NCBI GenBank assembly: GCA_020883125.1
Contig: JAHREW010000025.1
Span: 30,748-94,747, forward strand
Origin: Microcoleus sp. CAWBG506
GTDB taxonomy: Bacteria; Cyanobacteriota; Cyanobacteriia; Cyanobacteriales; Microcoleaceae
DNA length: 64,000 nucleotides
Reading direction: 5' to 3'
Positions 8,306 to 17,600 of the stretch are shown one piece after another (the stretch's first letter is position 1; each line of letters begins with the position of its first letter). Under the pieces are notes generated by a model. It was not told where the DNA came from and ran no database searches. It was given only the letters and a program-made list of their open reading frames with translations. Made by a program: the position numbers and the translations under genes.

Positions 8306-9112
8306 ATGAATTACAAAGAAGCCAGACGACAATTTGCGGCAAAGGTAAGCCAGTTGCGCCGAGAAAAAAGGATAACACAGGACGAACTAGCAGAACTTAT
8401 AGACAAGACTACCGACTATATCAGCTTATTGGAACGCGGTGAAAGATCCCCATCCTTTGAACTTATTTTTTTTCTGGCTGAAGCCCTTGATGTACCCGCT
8501 ACTTATTTAATCAGTTTTAGTCAAAGCGGTGAGAATAAAGCTCTCGTTAACACACTCATAGCTGAACCAGTTTCCCCTTCCGTTGTAGAGCCTGTGGAAG
8601 AGGCTGTTACTACAAAAGAAGAACGTATTTCAGATGCTAAACGGCTCGAAAATGCGATGAAAAGCATCCAAGAATTGCAAAATCTCGCAAATGAATATGG
8701 GATTACCGATATTTTTCAAGATAATGGAGGAAAGACTTTACAGTTATTAATCCTTTTAGGGCTGCGTATATCACCTGGTCGCGAAGGAAATGATGCTATT
8801 GATGCCGAAGGAAAAGAATACGAGCTTAAAACAATCAATATTTCACTGAATCGCAGCGGTGGCGTGACGACTCACCATCATTTGAATGAGATTATACTTG
8901 AAAAATATCGCAAAGTTGGAGCTTGGTATATTGGATTGTATGAAGGGATAACTCTCAAGCAAATTTATAAACTCACACCCGAACTTTTAGAACCAAAATT
9001 TAAAGAATGGGAAGAAAAGCTGAAACTTAGAAATGACGCACTTAATAACCCTAAAATTCCCTTAAAATTAGTTAGACGGGGGCAACTTGTCTACTCAGAT
9101 AGTCAAGAATAG
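8306..9112 (+). CDS. XRE/controller-type HTH fused to PvuII-family restriction endonuclease
   Basis: 268 residues. Residues 1-69 are a helix-turn-helix of the XRE/C-protein type (ITQDELAELIDKTTDYISLL, then ERGERSPSFE). Residues 70-115 are a linker. Residues 116-264 align along their full length with R.PvuII: its metal-binding and catalytic residues Asp58, Glu68 and Lys70 correspond to D163, E173 and K175 (GNDAIDAEGKEYELKTIN). Its DNA-contact residues Asp34, His84, His85 and Asn140-141 correspond to D139, H191, H192 and N247-N248 (NNPKIP). Tyr94 corresponds to Y201. All key residues are present, so an active CAGCTG-cutting enzyme is expected. In PvuII the controller and endonuclease are separate overlapping genes; here one chain does both, with the DNA-binding half likely acting on the two palindromes upstream. 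The ATG at 8306 has only a weak AAAGAG site, which would keep expression low. Confidence 0.93.
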   Translation: MNYKEARRQFAAKVSQLRREKRITQDELAELIDKTTDYISLLERGERSPSFELIFFLAEALDVPATYLISFSQSGENKALVNTLIAEPVSPSVVEPVEEAVTTKEERISDAKRLENAMKSIQELQNLANEYGITDIFQDNGGKTLQLLILLGLRISPGREGNDAIDAEGKEYELKTINISLNRSGGVTTHHHLNEIILEKYRKVGAWYIGLYEGITLKQIYKLTPELLEPKFKEWEEKLKLRNDALNNPKIPLKLVRRGQLVYSDSQE

Positions 9113-9192
9113 CCCTCCGCCAACAACTTTTATTTTGAAAATTAGCTTATGTATAGAGCTTATAAGTGCACGACACCTATCAGCAGTTACAC

Positions 9193-11832
9193 TCAAGCAA
9201 CCACAAAATTAACCAACTTTCCAGGCACCACAATCACCTTTTTAATCTCCTTACCCTCCAGATGCCGCTTAGCCAAATCTGACTCGCGAGCAAACTTTTC
9301 CAAAGCAGCTTTGTCCGCACCAGAAGGTACTTGAATTGTACCGCGAGTCTTGCCCATAACCTGAATTACCAGCGTCATTTCATCAGTAACTAATGCGGAA
9401 GCATCCACACTAGGCCAAGTTTGAGTATGCACCGATTCACTGTTACCAATTAAGTGCCACAACTCATCAGCAATATGCGGCGAAAAAGGTGCTAACAGCA
9501 AAATTAAAGTGCTAATCCCTTCTGCATAAATTGGCGAATCTTTACATTTAGCATCAGTCAAAGCATTGCTCAATTTCATCATTTCCGAAACCGCAGTATT
9601 GAACTGATACTCGCCCTCCAAATCATCACTCACTTCCTTAATCGCAATGTGAATTGCCCGCCGCAAATCCTGCTCAGGTTTACTTAAAGTGTCCTTCCCC
9701 CCCCCTTGGGAAGAAATAGCAGAGGCTAAATTATCTTTCTCCCCCCCTTGGGAAGAAATAGCAGAGGGTAAATTATCTTTCTCCCCCCCTTGGTAAGGGG
9801 GGGCAGGGGGGGGTGCAGCAAACTCGGTCACCAACCGCCAAACGCGATTTAAAAAGCGGAATTGTCCTTCTACATCAGCGTCATCCCACTCCAAATCTTT
9901 CTCCGGCGGCGCTTTGAATAAAATAAACATCCGCGCCGTATCAACCCCGTATTTTGCCATAACATCCAAGGGGTCAACACCGTTGTATTTTGATTTGGAC
10001 ATCTTCTCATAGAAGACTTGCAAAGGTTCTCCCGTCTGAGGATCTTTTGGATTTGCCGCATCTACTTCGGCGGGAGGAACATATTTGCCAGTAACGGGAT
10101 TTTTATAGGCCATTGCTTGCACCATGCCTTGAGTTAATAGGCGCTTAAATGGTTCGTCGCAATTAATCAAACCCCGATCGCGCAAAACCTTAGTAAAGAA
10201 GCGAGAATACAGTAAATGCAGGATTGCGTGTTCAATTCCACCGACATATTGATCCACCGGCATCCAATCATTAGTTTTCGCCGTATCAAATACTTGCTCC
10301 TCATTTCTCGCATCGGGATAGCGCAAGAAATACCAAGAAGAATCAATAAAAGTATCCATCGTATCGGTTTCTCGCTTCGCCGGAGTGCCGCAACTCGGAC
10401 AAGGAACATTCACCCACTCTTCCAGCTTGGCTAAGGGCGAACCTTTGCCCGTAAATTCTACATTTTCCGGCAAAACTACTGGCAAATCCGATGCGGGTAC
10501 CGGTACGATTCCGCAGTTGGGACAGTGAATTACAGGAATGGGAGTACCCCAATAACGCTGTCTAGAAATCAACCAATCTCGCAAACGATATTGGACTCGT
10601 GCTTTGCCATAACCTTGATTTTCGGCATATTTAATAATCGCTGCTTTGCCTTTAATTGAATCCATTCCGTTGAAGCTTTCAGAATTAATCATAATTCCAG
10701 GTTCGGTGTAAGCTTCGGTCAACGGCATCTCATCATCATCAACAATTACTATTTTAATTGGCAGTTGGTATTGAGTGGCAAATTGAAAATCTCGCGTGTC
10801 ATGGGCCGGTACTCCCATCACGGCACCAGTACCATATTCATACAGTACATAATCCGCAATCCAAATGGGCATTTCTTCACCGTTGAAAGGATTGATTGCT
10901 TTGCCGCCTGTGGGAATGCCATGCTTGGGTTTGTCTTCTGCTGTGCGATCGATTTCGGTTTGCAGAGCCACTTCTTTCACAAAGTTTTCGACTGCCGCTT
11001 TTTGCTCCGGTGTAGTAACGCGATTAGTTAATGGATGTTCCGGGGACAATACAACATAACTCACACCATAAACTGTGTCTGGACGTGTAGTGAAAACAGC
11101 GATTTTTTCATCCATCCCGACAATGGGAAATTCCAAATAAGCACCGACTGATTTGCCGATCCAGTTGGCTTGCATTAACTTGACTCTTTCTGGCCAATTT
11201 GGCAATTTGTCTAAGTCATTTAATAACTGTTCGGCATAATCGGTAATTTTTAGGAACCATTGCCGCAATAATTTGCGCTCTACTTTGGCACCGGAACGCC
11301 AGGAACGACCTTCGTTATCGACTTGTTCGTTTGCTAAGACTGTTTGATCGATGGGGTCCCAATTAACTGTCGCTTCTTTTTGATATGCTAATCCTGCTGC
11401 TAAAAATTGCAAGAAAATCCATTGAGTCCAGCGATAATAATCGGGTGAACAAGTTGTAACTTCTTTTGTCCAATCAAAGGAAATGCCTAGGCGATGAAAT
11501 AAGTCTTTCATTTGGGCAATATTTTGATTAGTCCATTGTGCTGGGGGAATTCCTCTCTCGATGGCCGCATTTTCTGCGGGTAAACCAAAAGCGTCCCATC
11601 CCATCGGATTCAATACGCGATAGCCTTGCATCCGCTTGAGTCTGGCAATTACATCAATAATTGTGTAGTTGCGGACGTGGCCCATGTGCAGGTTTCCTGA
11701 TGGATAGGGGAACATGGATAAGGCATAAAATTTAGGCTTTTGGGTATCTTCTGGCATTTGGTCTAAGTTTTGCTCAGCCCATGTCTGTTGCCATTTTTCT
11801 TCTATGGATGCGGGGTTATATCTGGAATCCAC
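9193..11832 (-). CDS. leuS: Leucyl-tRNA synthetase
   Basis: 879 residues, class I aminoacyl-tRNA synthetase charging tRNA-Leu. The HIGH-type motif [15 protein letters not shown] is near residue 45, the CP1 editing domain follows ([20 protein letters not shown]), and the KMSKS motif is [13 protein letters not shown] near residue 615. The start is a GTG at 11832 with AGGAGA upstream. Between the catalytic core and the anticodon-binding domain (about residues 674-715) there is a foreign low-complexity segment made of 14-residue repeats ([14 protein letters not shown]) encoded by an intergenic-type repeat. The frame is kept open through it. The C-terminal domain ([18 protein letters not shown]) is intact, so the enzyme should work. 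Confidence 0.97.
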   Translation of the reverse strand: MDSRYNPASIEEKWQQTWAEQNLDQMPEDTQKPKFYALSMFPYPSGNLHMGHVRNYTIIDVIARLKRMQGYRVLNPMGWDAFGLPAENAAIERGIPPAQWTNQNIAQMKDLFHRLGISFDWTKEVTTCSPDYYRWTQWIFLQFLAAGLAYQKEATVNWDPIDQTVLANEQVDNEGRSWRSGAKVERKLLRQWFLKITDYAEQLLNDLDKLPNWPERVKLMQANWIGKSVGAYLEFPIVGMDEKIAVFTTRPDTVYGVSYVVLSPEHPLTNRVTTPEQKAAVENFVKEVALQTEIDRTAEDKPKHGIPTGGKAINPFNGEEMPIWIADYVLYEYGTGAVMGVPAHDTRDFQFATQYQLPIKIVIVDDDEMPLTEAYTEPGIMINSESFNGMDSIKGKAAIIKYAENQGYGKARVQYRLRDWLISRQRYWGTPIPVIHCPNCGIVPVPASDLPVVLPENVEFTGKGSPLAKLEEWVNVPCPSCGTPAKRETDTMDTFIDSSWYFLRYPDARNEEQVFDTAKTNDWMPVDQYVGGIEHAILHLLYSRFFTKVLRDRGLINCDEPFKRLLTQGMVQAMAYKNPVTGKYVPPAEVDAANPKDPQTGEPLQVFYEKMSKSKYNGVDPLDVMAKYGVDTARMFILFKAPPEKDLEWDDADVEGQFRFLNRVWRLVTEFAAPPPAPPYQGGEKDNLPSAISSQGGEKDNLASAISSQGGGKDTLSKPEQDLRRAIHIAIKEVSDDLEGEYQFNTAVSEMMKLSNALTDAKCKDSPIYAEGISTLILLLAPFSPHIADELWHLIGNSESVHTQTWPSVDASALVTDEMTLVIQVMGKTRGTIQVPSGADKAALEKFARESDLAKRHLEGKEIKKVIVVPGKLVNFVVA
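9695..9812. repeat. 42-bp tandem repeat captured in frame inside leuS
   Basis: Two and a half copies of a 42-bp unit; the CCCCCCCTTGGGAAG cores begin near 9699, 9741 and 9783. The last unit changes into CCTTGGTAAGGGGGGGCAGG, the dispersed C/G-rich palindrome seen between genes elsewhere. Because the unit is a multiple of three and has no stop in this frame, it is translated as an insert in the synthetase. Confidence 0.85.
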
Positions 11833-12292
11833 AACAATTTCTCCTTTTAGGATTTAGTAGTGTTTGCTTGAATATTTTTGCACATTCAAGGGGCCTCGAT
11901 TCGGATTTTTTTGAGTTCCAAGGATTTTGGCTCATGTTTGTGTATTATATATTGTAGTGTATGAATTTTGGTTGGGGGCAATCGGGAACGGGGAATCGGG
12001 AATGGGGAATCGGGCATAGAGCACAGGGTATTACCCATTACTTATTAGCTATTACCCATTACTTATTAGCCATTACTTATTACCCATTACCTATTACCTA
12101 TTCTCGATGGTACATCATCTTGGGAGCATCCCGATTGTGCATAGGCGAAGCATGACCGCAGACAATTTATTAGCTCGCGCCAGAGATTTACAGCGGTCAT
12201 GCTTCGCCCCTACGAATATATTTGCACTCATTGAGATGCACCCATCATCTTTCACCAGAAAGACTGTAGGCGCAACCATTCCCCAGTCACAG
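11833..12292. repeat. Repeat-rich intergenic region between leuS and cysH
   Basis: No gene is seen in these 460 bases. About 11984-12011 holds alternating GGGAATCGGGAATGGGGAAT units. 12029-12102 is a TTACCCATTACTTATTAGC heptamer-type array. 12146-12211 is a small element with long inverted ends (AGGCGAAGCATGACCGC and GCGGTCATGCTTCGCCCC), able to fold into a hairpin. The leuS promoter and leader must lie near its left end. Confidence 0.7.
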
Positions 12293-13030
12293 TTACTGTT
12301 TTTGGGCGTTACCAGCGTGCAAACCACACTCTTTTAATGTCGCTTCTTCCCACCACCAGCGACCTTCCCGTTCGTGTTGATTTGGCAATACTGCTTTCGT
12401 ACAAGGTTCGCAACCAATGCTGACAAAACCGCGTTCGTGCAGTTTATTATAAGGGATATCCAAAGCACGAATGTAATCCCAAACTTCTGCGGAAGACCAG
12501 TTTGCTAAGGGGTTAAATTTAATTAATTCATGGTCTGGAGTGGAAAAGGCACTATCGAGTTCAATCACTGGAATATGGTTGCGGGTACTGGGGCTTTGGT
12601 CTTTCCGTTGGCCAGTAATCCACGCATCTAAAGTATTTAGTTTCCGGCGCAGTGGCTTGACTTTTCGCACGCCACAACATTCTTTGTGCCCATCTTCATA
12701 AAAGCTAAACAATCCCTTTTCGTCTACTAAGGCTTGTACTTCCGCTGCATCGGGAAACATTACTTCTATTTTAATGCCGTAATGTTTTCTAACTTGTTCT
12801 AAAAATTGATAGGTTTCGGAGTGCAATCTTCCGGTATCTAGGGTGAAAACGCGGAAGTTTTTGGTGAGTTTTGAAGCCAGATCGATCAGCACTACATCTT
12901 CTGCGCCACTGAAAGAAATTGCAAGATTGTCAAAATTTTCTAGGGCAAATTTAAGAATATCTCGCGGTGTTTTTGTGCTGTACTCTGCTTCGATGGCTGC
13001 AATGTTTAGATTGGTTCCAATGGCTACCAT
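12293..13030 (-). CDS. cysH: Phosphoadenylyl-/adenylylsulfate reductase
   Basis: 245 residues. Reduces activated sulfate to sulfite in assimilatory sulfate reduction, in the cytosol. The PP-loop-like nucleotide site is [15 protein letters not shown], the conserved [12 protein letters not shown] and ITGQRKDQS follow, and the catalytic C-terminal cysteine is in KECGLHAGN. It has the paired cysteines KECCGVRKV and GCEPCTK, which ligate a [4Fe-4S] cluster in APS-using reductases and are absent from E. coli-type PAPS reductases. APS is therefore the likelier substrate (inference). Start is the ATG at 13030. No other sulfur gene is adjacent. Confidence 0.93.
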   Translation of the reverse strand: MVAIGTNLNIAAIEAEYSTKTPRDILKFALENFDNLAISFSGAEDVVLIDLASKLTKNFRVFTLDTGRLHSETYQFLEQVRKHYGIKIEVMFPDAAEVQALVDEKGLFSFYEDGHKECCGVRKVKPLRRKLNTLDAWITGQRKDQSPSTRNHIPVIELDSAFSTPDHELIKFNPLANWSSAEVWDYIRALDIPYNKLHERGFVSIGCEPCTKAVLPNQHEREGRWWWEEATLKECGLHAGNAQKQ

Positions 13031-13534
13031 ACTTTCTTGTTCTCCATGTTATTTTTTGTCTAACCCTGAATTGTAACCGATCGCAGTCTCTCTCATAGCG
13101 ATCGATTTGACAATCCAGCATCCACGGTACATACCGCCGGATTCATCCCTGGAGAAACAGAAAACCTGCTATCCGATTGATTTGGGAACAGATTTATTCC
13201 TTCGCCGACAGACTGACGGGGTTGCTTTCTTCAACAGACTTCTCCTCAAAAGCTGCTAGAGAACAGGCCTCAACAGCCTGTTCCACCATCATGTTTGGAG
13301 ATATCTCATACACTTCTGGCAAAAAGCTGGTCAAGCACAGGCCTCAAAAGCCTATTTAACTATCATGTTGGGAGATGTCTCATAGTGTCATCTAAAATCT
13401 AAAATCGGTATGTGAGTTATATTTGTATTTGCATTGGGGTGAATTGATCCGTCAAGCGCTAAAGTCAAAGAGGCGATCGCAGCGTCGCGAATAAAACTTA
13501 TCTACGGTCAAAAATAGCAAGGAAGTGTAGAACC
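13031..13534. repeat. Intergenic region with a duplicated hairpin unit
   Basis: No convincing gene in 504 bases. Two related units occur: 13261-13311, which begins with the hairpin GAACAGGC-CTCAACA-GCCTGTTC, and 13336-13384, with ACAGGCCTCAAAAGCCT. Both continue with a shared tail (ATCATGTT-GGAGAT-TCTCATA). This is a dispersed-repeat type common in filamentous cyanobacteria. The promoter of the chemosensory operon should lie in the last 100 bases. Confidence 0.6.
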
Positions 13535-13900
13535 ATGTCAAAAATCTTAGTAGTAGACGATGTTCCCAGCGAACTAGAAATCATCTGTCGCATTCTTCAA
13601 GATGTGGGACTGGAAGTGATCCGGGCTGGAGATGGCGCTGAAGCGATCGCCCGTATCCAAGAAAAAGCGCCGGATCTGGTCGTTTTAGATGTAGTAATGC
13701 CACGAATGAATGGATTTGAGGTGATTCGAGAATTGCGGGGCGATCGCAAAACTGCATATTTGCCCGTAGTATTTTGTACTCATAAAAACACCGAGATCGA
13801 TCGAGCTTGGGGAACTGATTTAGGGGCTGATGCTTACCTCAGCAAACCCTTTGAACCTCAGCAACTTGTCAACATGGTACAGCGTTTGCTATCAAAATAA
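13535..13900 (+). CDS. CheY-like single-domain response regulator
   Basis: 121 residues forming one receiver domain: acidic pocket D8-D9 (ILVVDD), phosphoacceptor D52 (VVLDVVMP), conserved Thr in VFCTHK and Lys in YLSKPF. It is the first gene of a chemosensory operon (CheY, CheW, MCP, CheA, CheW) of the kind that controls type IV pilus motility or hormogonium behaviour in cyanobacteria (Pil/Hmp loci). It is presumably phosphorylated by the CheA at 20500 and acts on the pilus machinery. Confidence 0.88.
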   Translation: MSKILVVDDVPSELEIICRILQDVGLEVIRAGDGAEAIARIQEKAPDLVVLDVVMPRMNGFEVIRELRGDRKTAYLPVVFCTHKNTEIDRAWGTDLGADAYLSKPFEPQQLVNMVQRLLSK

Positions 13901-14048
13901 ACTCCGGCTCAAAGATAGATATTTTTTTATAGTGTCACAGGGATCGAGGGCGAAATTTTGCCAAGGGCGAGTTCCGGCGATCGACTAAGGGCAAACAGAT
14001 ATCACATAGTTTCTTTTTTTAAGCTACACTAGAGACTAAAAATAAGCC

Positions 14049-14549
14049 ATGAAAACAACTGCTTCTGGCAGTGCAGGGAATCAGACAAATGGAACAAAGC
14101 AATTTCTCGTCTTCGCTCAAGGAGACAGTTTGTTTGGCGTCGAGTTAGAAGCAGTGCGGGAAGTGCTTTCCCTCAAAGAACAACCCATTTCGCCGGTGCC
14201 GAACACCCAGTCATTTTTGCTGGGATTAACCAACTTGCGGGGCGAAATTTTAGCCACAGCAGACTTTGGTCAGTTCACAGGTATCGCACCGGTTGATACC
14301 CACCATTCCAACAGTCGCATCTTAGTTGTGGAAGCGCCCGATCCGCGAGACGTAAGACTGTCTAAAATGCGAATTGGCTTAGCTGTCTGCCGCGTTGAAG
14401 GAGTTTTACCTCTGAATCCCGATCGCATTGTCTCCGCCATAGATGTCAGTTCTGACCTCGCCCCCTTTCTCAAAGGTTTGTACAATTGTGATGGACGCTT
14501 ACTCATGATTGTGGATGTAGAAGCGATCGCCCATTCCGAACGCTGGTAA
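14049..14549 (+). CDS. cheW: CheW-like chemotaxis adaptor
   Basis: 166 residues forming one CheW domain (FLVFAQGDSLFGVELEAV, then FLLGLTNLRGEILATADF and PFLKGLYNCDGRLLMIVDVE). It should link the receptor encoded just downstream with the CheA at 20500 in a membrane-associated array. Start ATG at 14049. The stop is followed by a short GAAGGAAGAAGG repeat, and the receptor gene begins about 94 bases later. Confidence 0.88.
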   Translation: MKTTASGSAGNQTNGTKQFLVFAQGDSLFGVELEAVREVLSLKEQPISPVPNTQSFLLGLTNLRGEILATADFGQFTGIAPVDTHHSNSRILVVEAPDPRDVRLSKMRIGLAVCRVEGVLPLNPDRIVSAIDVSSDLAPFLKGLYNCDGRLLMIVDVEAIAHSERW

Positions 14550-14643
14550 GTAGAAGGAAGGAAGAAGGAAGAAGGGGGAGTAAATCTAAAATCTCGCAAT
14601 CGATCCATCGCTCGCCTTTAATTTGCAAACTATAAATTTTATC

Positions 14644-17600
14644 ATGAAACTTCTCTATAGCTCGATCGCAACAAGTTTTACCCTGACATTACCAGATATC
14701 TCCCAGCCATTACTGCTTGGGGTAGCCAATTGTATCATTTCTTTGTGTTACTTTGCGATCGCCTCACTGATTAGCTTAGGTTTGTGGCGAAACCGCCAAT
14801 TCGGCTTCGACACCTTCGCCACAGTCACAGCATTCATATTTTGGAGTTGTGGCTTCGGGCATAGCGGCCACGCAGCAGAACACTTAGGATTGCCACACTC
14901 CCCAGTTTGGCAAACGGTGTGCGATTGGATTACTGTAATGCCGGCGATCGCCTTTTTAAGCCTCTCCAACCGCTACAGCTTATTAGTAGGTTCCACCCAA
15001 ATTCTGCAAGCAAAAAAAGACACTGAACAAGCCCTAAGTGAAACTACTCAGCGATTTCAATCCATCTTCGATCAAGCTTTTCAATTAATAACGCTATTAG
15101 AACCAGACGGTACTCTAATCGAAGCTAATCAAACAGCCCTAGAATTTGGTGATTACGAACCGTCAGATTTGCTGGGTCAGAAATTTTGGTATACACCTTG
15201 GTGGGCATCATCCTCAACAAACCAGCAACAACTAAAAACTAACATCAAACAAGTATCCGCAGGCAAATTTGTCCGAGAAGAATACGAAATCACCGGAGTC
15301 AATAACCAAGTGACAGTAATTGACCTGTCCTTGAAACCCCTATTAAATGAAGCTGGGGAAGTATTTCAAATCCTCGCCGAAGGTCGCGATATTACTCAAA
15401 GCAAACAAACCGAAGCTCAATTGCAGCAGCTAACCGCAGAACTAGAGCAGCGAGTGCATGAAAGAACCGAACAGATTCTGGAAACAAATACACAATTACA
15501 ACAAGAAATTAGCGATCGCGCCGCAGTCGAACAACAGCTATTGCGGCTCAAATCAATTTTAGAAGCAACCACAGACTGGGTAGGGATGGCAGACAGCGAA
15601 GGCCACAGTCTTTATCTCAACCGCGCCGCCAGAGAAATTTTGCACGTTGGCGTGGACTCGGATTTAGCCGGAGTCAGCATTTCCGCCCTGACATCGCCCA
15701 AAAGTATCGACACTATTATGAAAGTCGGCATACCCTCGGCAAGCCGAGACGGAGTGTGGAGTGGTGAGACAATTTGGCAGACTTTAGAAGGCCAAGAAAT
15801 ACCAGTTTCTCAAGTAATTATTGCTCACAAATCTGAGAATGGAGAAGTTGAATTTTTGTCAACCATCGCCCGCAACATTACTAATCGCAAGCGCACGGAA
15901 CAAGCCTTGCGACAAAACTTGCAAATGCTCGACCTTGCCAGCGATGCTTTGATTATTCGAGAGCTAGATGGCACAATTAATTACTGGAATCAGGGAGCAT
16001 CTCGCCTCTACGGCTGGACAAAAGAAGAAGCTTTGGGAAAGGTCACTCACAGCCTGTTTCACACAATCTTTCCCAAACAACCTTTAGCATCTATTTCGGC
16101 ACAGCTAGAACAGCAGGATTATTGGGAAGGAGAACTGATTCATACTACCAATCACAACACCAAAATTACCGTATTCAGCCGCTGGACTTTGCAGCGAGAC
16201 GAACAGGGAAACCCCAAAGCAATTTTAGAAACCAACAACGACATTACAGAACGCAAGCTTGCCGAAATAGAAAACCAAAGATTGATTTCGCTCGTAGAAA
16301 GCAGCTCCGATTTTATCGGCGTGGCAGCGATAGATGGGCAGGCAATATACCTGAATGCCGCTGGCATGAAGCTAGTTGAACTTCAAAACATCGAACAAGT
16401 CAAAAGCAAAACCATGTTTGACTTTTTCGCATCAGAAGACACTAAGATACTCAGGGAAGAGATTCTGCCTGCTACGATGCGAGATGGCTTGTGGCAGGGA
16501 GAATTCCGGTTGAGAAACTTTCAAACCGGCGAAAACATTCCCATTGACTTTACCCTGTTTACCGTCAAAGACCCAGAAACGGGCGAACCAGTCGGTTTAG
16601 CGACTGTGACGCGCGACATTAGCGATCGCAAGCGGGCAGAAGAAATGTTGCGCGATCGCGAAAGACTATTCCGAGCCATTTTTGACCAATCGTTCCAATT
16701 TATAGGTCTGCTAGAACCCGACGGCACGATGTTAGAAGTCAACCAAACAGCCCTCTCCGCCACTGATGTGGGGATTGAAGACATAGTAGGGAAGCCGTTT
16801 TGGGAAACCCCGTGGTGGGATATTTCCCCAGAAGTCAAGCAGCGAGTACGAGAAGCTGTCGCCAAAGCCGCCGGCGGCGAGGTAGTTCGCTACGAAGCCG
16901 AAGTCCTAGTTACCGGAGGTTTCGTCGCAACCATTGACTTCTCCCTCAAACCCATCAAAGACGATACTGGCAAAGTTGTGTTGTTAATTCCAGAAGGCCG
17001 GGATCTGAGCGATCGCATTGCCCTAGAACGAGAACTAACCTTGCGTCAAGCCCGGTTTGATGCCTTTTTCGCCGCTTCACCAGCGGGAATGTTTATCACC
17101 GACGATCAACTACGCTTCGTGCAGTTCAACGAAAAACTCTCCGAACTCGGCGGCCAGCCAGTTTCAGCATACATTGGCAAAACCTTATGGGAAGTTGAAC
17201 CAGCAATGGCATCGACCACCTTCCCTCTGTACCAGCAGGTTTTGAGTAGCAACCAAGCCATTTTAAACATGGAACACTCCAATCCAACTACCGCACAGCC
17301 AGATGTGATGCGGGATTGGCTATCATCTTACTTTCCGCTACCGGGAGAAGATGGCAAGCCGATCGGGATTGGGGGTTTCATCTTGGAAGTTACCGATCGC
17401 AAAAATCTAGAACGAGAACTCGCCTTGCGTCAAGCCCGTTTTGACGCCTTTTTCGCAGCCGCCCCAGCCTCAATGTTTATCTTCGATGACCAACTGCGGT
17501 TCGTGCAAGTAAATGAAAAATTGGCCGAAACCACCGGGCCCTCAGTTGCCGAACACCTCGGCAAGACGGTGAGGGAAGTTGTACCCGAAATGGTTCATAC

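Noticed and set aside
13177..13359. 60-codon frame as a gene
   Set aside because: It lies over a duplicated hairpin repeat, lacks a ribosome site and has no recognisable sequence.
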